Below, piece after piece: positions 5,074 to 5,786 of a stretch of 5,786 nt of DNA. The position numbers and the translations under genes were made by a program. The DNA comes from Desulfobacterales bacterium (lineage in GTDB: Bacteria; Desulfobacterota; Desulfobacteria; Desulfobacterales; SpSt-501), in the NCBI GenBank assembly GCA_025454275.1, contig JALOOS010000137.1, positions 1 to 5,786 of the forward strand, in the 5' to 3' direction. A model generated the notes under the pieces. It ran no database searches. It saw only the letters and a list, made by a program, of their open reading frames with translations, and was not told where the DNA came from. Numbering within the stretch: position 1 is the stretch's first letter; each line of letters begins with the position of its first letter.

Positions 5074-5786
5074 ATGTACACCGTGTTGGCGATCGTCCTG
5101 TTGGCTGTTTTCTTTCTTTCCGCCGCCCTAAAAATTCTCAATGAGTACGAGCGCGGGGTGGTCTTCCGCCTCGGCCGGGTGATCGCCGCCAAAGGGCCCG
5201 GGCTGATCATTCTGATCCCCCTGATCGATCGCATGGTGCGGGTCAGCCTGCGGCTGGTGGCGCTCGACGTCGAGCCTCAGGACGTGATCACCCGCGACAA
5301 CGTATCGGTCAAGGTCAACGCGGTCCTCTATTTCCGGGTGGTCGACCCGGTGAAGGCCATTGTCCAGGTGGAGAACTACAGCTACGCCATCTCCTACCTG
5401 TCCCAGACGACCCTGCGCAGCGTCTGCGGCCAGGCCGAACTGGACGACCTGCTGGCCAACCGCGAGAAGATCAACGCCGAGCTCCAGGAGATCCTGGACA
5501 CCCACACCGACCCCTGGGGAATCAAGGTCGCCAACGTGGAGCTCAAACACATCGACCTGCCGCAGGAGATGCAGCGGGCGATGGCCCGGCAGGCCGAGGC
5601 CGAGCGCGAGCGGCGCGCCAAGGTCATCAACGCCGAGGGCGAATTCCAGGCGGCGGCCAAGCTGGCCGAGGCCTCCACCATCATCGAGCAGCACCCGGTG
5701 GCCCTGCAGCTGCGGTACCTGCAGACCATGCGGGAGATGTCCTCGGAGAGCAACACGACCACCTTTTTCCCGATTCCGATGGAGTT
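5074..5786 (+). CDS. slipin/stomatin-family SPFH membrane protein, 3' end cut off
   Basis: The reading frame is open from ATG 5074 to the right edge (237 complete codons). Slipins form oligomeric membrane scaffolds and are the usual partners and probable substrates of NfeD proteases. A hydrophobic hairpin-like anchor covers residues 3-22 (MYTVLAIVLLAVFFLSAALK), and the SPFH domain opens with NEYERGVVFRLGRV (23-36). The PHB core includes GPGLIILIPLIDRMVRV, a QDVITRDNVSVKVNAVLYFRV-type strand region and NYSYAISYLSQTTLRSV. The stomatin alpha-helical signature follows: RQAEAERERRAKVINAEGE (172-190), a predicted coiled-coil used for oligomerisation. The last residues, FFPIPME (231-237), match the hydrophobic C-terminal end of slipins, the region NfeD-type proteases cut. 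Bacterial slipins are about 250-260 residues, so only some 15-25 residues are missing. It lies 194 bp behind nfeD on the same strand. Confidence 0.95.
   Translation, partial: MYTVLAIVLLAVFFLSAALKILNEYERGVVFRLGRVIAAKGPGLIILIPLIDRMVRVSLRLVALDVEPQDVITRDNVSVKVNAVLYFRVVDPVKAIVQVENYSYAISYLSQTTLRSVCGQAELDDLLANREKINAELQEILDTHTDPWGIKVANVELKHIDLPQEMQRAMARQAEAERERRAKVINAEGEFQAAAKLAEASTIIEQHPVALQLRYLQTMREMSSESNTTTFFPIPME

Noticed and set aside
1..5786. CRISPR array, insertion sequence, tRNA, rRNA or phage-like defence system
   Set aside because: No spaced direct repeats, terminal inverted repeats, transposase or integrase motifs, tRNA cloverleaf or rRNA sequence were recognised anywhere in the window.

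Overview
The window is GC-rich chromosomal DNA. Its gene content suggests an anaerobic or facultatively anaerobic bacterium, most plausibly a Desulfobacterota-type ('deltaproteobacterial') lineage. The pointers are a sodium-translocating decarboxylase beta subunit, a [4Fe-4S] family 4 uracil-DNA glycosylase, and a long NfeD protease followed by a slipin. This assignment is inferred from gene content and codon style; no rRNA or other phylogenetic marker is present.

Layout: positions 1-166 hold two short hairpins and a good ribosome binding site but no supported gene. Positions 167-735 (+) carry a gamma-class carbonic anhydrase-like left-handed beta-helix gene. It is broken by a frame change near 401-406 that also appears to remove the segment holding the first zinc-binding histidine. 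A GC-rich hairpin (743-770) separates it from a convergent two-gene minus-strand unit. That unit is read from a good sigma-70-type promoter (2150-2178). It encodes a 44-residue OadG-like gamma subunit (1973-2107) and the membrane beta subunit of a sodium-pumping biotin-dependent decarboxylase (803-1951). The carboxyltransferase alpha subunit and the biotin carrier are not in the window.

A 256-bp divergent intergenic region follows. From 2364 to the right edge all genes are on the plus strand and closely packed: a small lipoprotein of unknown function, family 4 uracil-DNA glycosylase, full-length NfeD (ClpP-like Ser-Lys protease, membrane region and OB domain), then, after a 194-bp gap, a slipin/stomatin SPFH protein that runs off the window. 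NfeD and slipin are a well-known functional pair: the membrane-anchored protease is thought to cleave the C-terminal hydrophobic region of its SPFH partner. Coupling of the glycosylase gene to nfeD by an 11-bp overlap suggests co-expression rather than a shared biochemical role.

I found no mobile element, CRISPR array, tRNA or rRNA, and nothing that clearly amounts to an undescribed system. The most notable points are the disrupted carbonic anhydrase gene, the very small gamma subunit paired with an orphan beta subunit, and the lipoprotein-glycosylase-NfeD-slipin gene order.
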